From NCBI GenBank assembly GCA_003427395.1, contig BFEA01000117.1, positions 83,040 to 136,782 on the forward strand: 53,743 bases of DNA, given 5' to 3'. The position numbers and the translations under genes are program-made. The stretch's first letter is position 1; each line of letters opens with the position of its first letter. The notes beneath the pieces were generated by a model. It did not search any database and was not told where the DNA came from. It saw only the letters and a list, made by a program, of their open reading frames with translations. The DNA is from Chara braunii (taxonomy: Eukaryota > Streptophyta > Charophyceae > Charales > Characeae). Positions 51,493 through 53,743 of the stretch are shown piece by piece.

Positions 51493-51688
51493 GTCACGCA
51501 TGAGTAAAAATGGAACAAAAACGGAGATAACTTAGGAACGACGCAAAATAATCCCACGAGCCGCTGAAACGGGTGTGGTCGCGTCGTTCCGTCACGCAAG
51601 AGTAAAAACGGAATAAAAACAGAGATAACTTAGGAACGACGCAAAATAATCCCACGAGCCGATGAAACGGGCGTGGGCCCGTCGTTCC
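51493..51688. repeat. Tandem duplication, 98-bp unit with inner inverted repeat
   Basis: GTCACGCAWGAGTAAAAAYG begins units at 51493 and 51591. Each ends in a 56-bp stretch bounded by GGAACGACGC and (in the first unit) its exact inverse GCGTCGTTCC, a potential hairpin. Confidence 0.88.
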
Positions 51689-51691
51689 TTC

Positions 51692-52005
51692 GCTGCTCTA
51701 ATCGAGTGCGCCAGCTGTACTTCTCGCGGTCCCTTACGACATGATAGGTTCCCGCAGGGCACAACTTGCCTTCCTTAAGGGGTTATCACCACCCTTAGGG
51801 GCGTATCCCCACCGAGCTACTGACCCGCGTGCGAAAGTTTTTAAATGCAATCGTAGAGGTAAATCAGCCAATGGGGTTTGCTCGTTCGCTATAATATAGA
51901 TACGCTTGGTTAACTCCAAGAGGACCCGAGCATCATCCGTCCCTTAGGGCGCTGATCTCCTAAGTACGAAGTGTATGCCGGTCGATTATGACGGTCTTAA
52001 CCAAG
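51692..52005 (-). repeat. Dispersed 300-bp repeat X, copy 3 (minus)
   Basis: See the copies at 39480 and 44571. The minus strand carries GTAGCTCGGTGGGGATACGCC. It directly abuts the 98-bp tandem pair. Confidence 0.7.
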
Positions 52006-53395
52006 CGTGAAACCATATTTCATCCTAGTCCCTTTAAACATTAGTCACAAGAAAATTATAACAACCACACATAGTTACCTCGAAAGAGTCGACCGTAGTG
52101 GACAAAAATATATCAAATTTGTGATGATAATAGAGAAAATTTGAATCACCATTTGATAGATCCAATAACACGATATCAAAATAAAATCCGACCATCCTAG
52201 GTCGAACTCCACGAAACAATCATACAACCGTAAATGAGGAGTTGACTTTCAATAATAACATTGATGCAGCCGACAAGGTAGTCGGACAACCTCAGTTTTG
52301 ACTTAATGAGACAGGCTGCCAAAGTTATTCATTCCATCCTATTGTTGACATAAGATTAGACACGCTCACACCCGCCTCCGTATATTCCCAATCTTCTTGG
52401 ATGACAGACTGCTTTGCGAATAATTATTGATCGGGTGCATTACTTGAAGTGTTGCATATCTCTCCTTCTAGAAAGTATTCTGAGGTACTCCTCCTCCTCG
52501 CCCGAGCACAAGACTCGGATCTCAGAAATCGGACCGTCTCCACTGAATCGACAAAGTACCCCCCCGTAAACGGTCCACTCTGGGTCGATAACAGGGTTGA
52601 CTCCTAAAGCAACGAACCCTCGCCCCAGATGTTTCCTTGAAAGGGAGAAAGCGTCTACCGCAAGTAGCTTTCAATTATTATCATTTCTCCTAAGTTCAGG
52701 GTAGTTTGGACGAAATTAAATAGAAGGAGATAGAGAATGAGAATCATTTGGACAGGTAGAGGTAGATAAGGTCATTCGGAATTAAAAAAATCAATCATTT
52801 GGGAAAATTTTTATGACACTCACTTAATTAATCTTCTTCAAAACAACAAGTTCACTTTGACAACAAACAAGTGAAAGGTAGAAAAAAGACAATCCTTTGC
52901 TTCATCTCAAATAGGCATAATCAATCTCATTTGCAAGCACTCTACTATCTACCTGCGCCGACCGCAAAGCAAAACAAACAAGTTCAAAGAAAACCAGTAC
53001 AATCTTATACTCAAGTCAGACTTTTTTCATTCACATGCATGACTTACACAACTTTCCTCTACCTTTTCTTTCGAACGTTCAAAACAACAACATCAAGCAA
53101 GTGTGGGTTCACACAGATGTGAAGGGAAGTTTGAGTCAATCAACTTTTTCATGTCGCCGGTCTACGCACCACTGCCACACAATCCCGAATGTGCACCAGT
53201 GTCAGCCTAACCTCCAGGTCACATTTGAATCCACCATAACCGTTGCGCACCTAAAAAAATAACGGCGGACACTGCTTGTCTCGCCACCAAAACCGGTATC
53301 ACGGCTGTCATGAGGCACCACCACCTGATCACAGTTCCAAATGAATGATTCACCGCGTTGCAAAAATCTTACATACTGCCCTTAAAAAAAAAAAA
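52006..53395. other. No gene recognised
   Basis: AT-rich sequence. Frames at 52871-53122 and 53035-53262 are unsupported. Confidence 0.35.
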
Positions 53396-53650
53396 TCGTC
53401 GACGTGCTGCCAATCAGACAACACTTCCCTACGTGAAAAATATCGACGTTGCCGCCAAATTTCGGCAACATAACCCCACTGGATACACTGTCGTTGCCGT
53501 GCTGCTGATCCAGCAGCACTTCCCCACACTCGTATTAAAAACGATGTCGGCGCCGTGTGGCAACCCGGCAGCACCTTCCCTTAGGAAGGTCTTGATGGCG
53601 TGGTCGCAGTTCGGCAACATCTCCCACTAAAAATATTGTCTACCGCGTGG
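53396..53650. repeat. Degenerate minisatellite, about 50-bp unit
   Basis: Five to six diverged units near 53396, 53443, 53490, 53547 and 53599. The shared pattern is TCG-CGCCGTG-TGCCAA, CGGCARCAC and TTCCC. Confidence 0.6.
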
Positions 53651-53702
53651 ACGCGGGGAACGCAGCCCTAAGGTAGCCAAATCAATGAGACTAAGACCTC
53701 GC

Positions 53703-53703
<1 letters not shown>

Positions 53704-53740
<37 letters not shown>

Positions 53741-53743
53741 AAA
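53704..53743. repeat. (GA)n microsatellite at the window end
   Basis: About 15 GA units followed by A. The window stops here, a typical place for a contig break. Confidence 0.9.

Noticed and set aside
44571-52005. The two minus copies of repeat X as LTRs of one 7.4-kb element
   Set aside because: A third copy in opposite orientation at 39480 and the box A-like core favour a dispersed repeat; no gag/pol was recognised between them.

Overview
This window reads as nuclear DNA of a streptophyte (land plant or charophyte alga). It is almost entirely accessory: one large protein-coding exon sits in a dense, many-layered landscape of retroposed fragments, foldback elements and minisatellites. Support for the green lineage: three units of the plant-type telomere motif (TTTAGGG), U6 and U2 snRNA copies with plant-like sequence, L1-type LINE remnants with the zf-RVT cysteine/histidine motif, a 25S rRNA piece matching plant 25S, and a site resembling a plant initiator-Met tRNA primer-binding site. 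A repeat-rich charophyte such as Chara is my guess, not something the sequence proves. Two 38-bp Nextera mate-pair junction adapters (15507-15544, 23060-23097) show that this is a short-read assembly with artefactual joins.

Layout. 0-10 kb: foldback elements, pieces of at least two L1-type LINEs (endonuclease start on +, ORF2 piece on -), a TSD-flanked retroposon and microsatellites. 10-11 kb: a U6 snRNA retrocopy fused to a second transcript and a retroposed unknown RNA, each with perfect target-site duplications. 11.9-12.15 kb: a large foldback element. 12.3-16.9 kb: the main gene (minus strand), one very long exon of a Ser/acidic-rich protein with two predicted membrane segments, interrupted by an adapter-derived stop codon and ending at a good splice donor. 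17-20.7 kb: several MITE families, a short interstitial telomere tract and five retroposed fragments, including a second U6 chimera. 21-27 kb: a cluster of retrozyme-like repeats. One copy (25243-25299, minus) folds into a complete type III hammerhead ribozyme, and it has been hit at its edge by a retroposed U2 snRNA fragment. 28-34 kb: more MITEs, a tRNA-headed SINE, two L1-type 3' ends, and a decayed U6-like/25S rRNA chimera. 34-44 kb: AT-rich DNA with old tandem arrays (750 bp, 121 bp, about 80 bp). 44-53.7 kb: a dispersed 300-bp repeat, decayed minus-strand coding stretches of unknown nature and minisatellites.

Three things tie the window together. (1) A TPRT-type (L1-like) machinery has retroposed small RNAs here: U6, U2, 25S and inserts of only 6-40 nt plus an A-tail, with TSDs of 9-16 bp. 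(2) The LINE-type 3' ends carry a hairpin whose loop (CTGCTCNTAYCA) is kept while the stem sequence changes, a candidate RT recognition element. (3) Hammerhead-bearing LTR-like units with an adjacent initiator-Met-like PBS look like a retrozyme family. Apart from the 12-17 kb gene I find no convincing host gene; most open frames are shadows of A-runs, microsatellites or repeats.
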